DNA of 40,941 bases from the NCBI GenBank assembly GCA_001689445.1, contig LUJN01000009.1, positions 1 through 40,941 of the forward strand, written 5' to 3'. The notes below the pieces were generated by a model. That model had not been told where the DNA came from. It did no database searches and saw nothing but the letters and a program-made list of their open reading frames with translations. A program made the translations under genes and the position numbers. The stretch comes from Bacteroidales bacterium M3. Its GTDB lineage: Bacteria > Bacteroidota > Bacteroidia > Bacteroidales > Muribaculaceae. Below are positions 40,929 through 40,941 of this stretch, piece by piece; within the stretch, counting starts at the first letter, position 1; each line of letters begins with the position of its first letter.

Positions 40929-40941
40929 AATGCTGTTCACT

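Overview
The window is about 41 kb of a Bacteroidota chromosome, order Bacteroidales. A gut lineage such as Muribaculaceae or Bacteroidaceae is likely. The evidence is SusC/SusD pairs, surface lipoproteins with acidic residues after the lipobox cysteine, a hybrid two-component regulator, families typical of the phylum (DUF3467, DUF4834, DUF4960, DUF4980, DUF5689) and promoters of the TTTG-N19/20-TAnnTTTG type. I saw no rRNA gene, complete tRNA gene or CRISPR array.

Layout. (1) 1-870: the 5' end of a tyrosine recombinase running off the left edge, with direct repeats and a possible attachment site upstream, so the left edge is probably the end of an integrated element. (2) 874-1812: manganese catalase. 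(3) 2229-18140: a fructan (levan/inulin) utilisation locus. One minus-strand operon holds a SusC-like porin, a SusD-like lipoprotein, a SusE-position DUF4960 lipoprotein, a GH32-like lipoprotein and a secreted protein of unknown function. A sugar-sensing hybrid two-component regulator follows, broken by a one-base frameshift. Divergent from it is a plus-strand operon with a periplasmic GH32 fructosidase, a fructose MFS symporter and a fructokinase. The order closely matches the known Bacteroides thetaiotaomicron levan locus. (4) 18302-18937: a YciF-type ferritin-like protein. (5) 19248-27901: plus-strand housekeeping genes (LolD-type ATPase, lipoprotein, DUF3467, cysS, RecD-like helicase, psd, pssA, DUF4834, DUF2461, secreted EEP-family nuclease/phosphatase). 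(6) 33095-28132: a minus-strand operon of a membrane 4Fe-4S protein, thyA, folA, a K+/H+ antiporter and an A-type flavodiiron protein. (7) 40762-33362: a TonB-dependent receptor followed by two large lipoproteins built from shuffled DUF5689 and DUF6359-like modules.

How the fructan genes work together (inference from the B. thetaiotaomicron system): the GH32-like surface lipoprotein and the SusE-position protein cut and bind polymer outside the cell, SusCD imports oligosaccharides, the periplasmic GH32 releases fructose, the MFS protein imports it and the PfkB kinase phosphorylates it. The regulator would sense periplasmic fructose. Both divergent promoters carry a pair of AAAAA-NN-GKGC direct repeats with an exact 21-bp period, 60-61 bp upstream of the -7 box. 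I propose this as the regulator's operator.

Between the genes lie two families of GTAG-headed inverted palindrome pairs (REP/BIME-like) and three small elements sharing GGTGTTGC ends but with different interiors. One of these lies in the presumed 5' leader of psd, and another supplies the terminator hairpin of the fructan operon.
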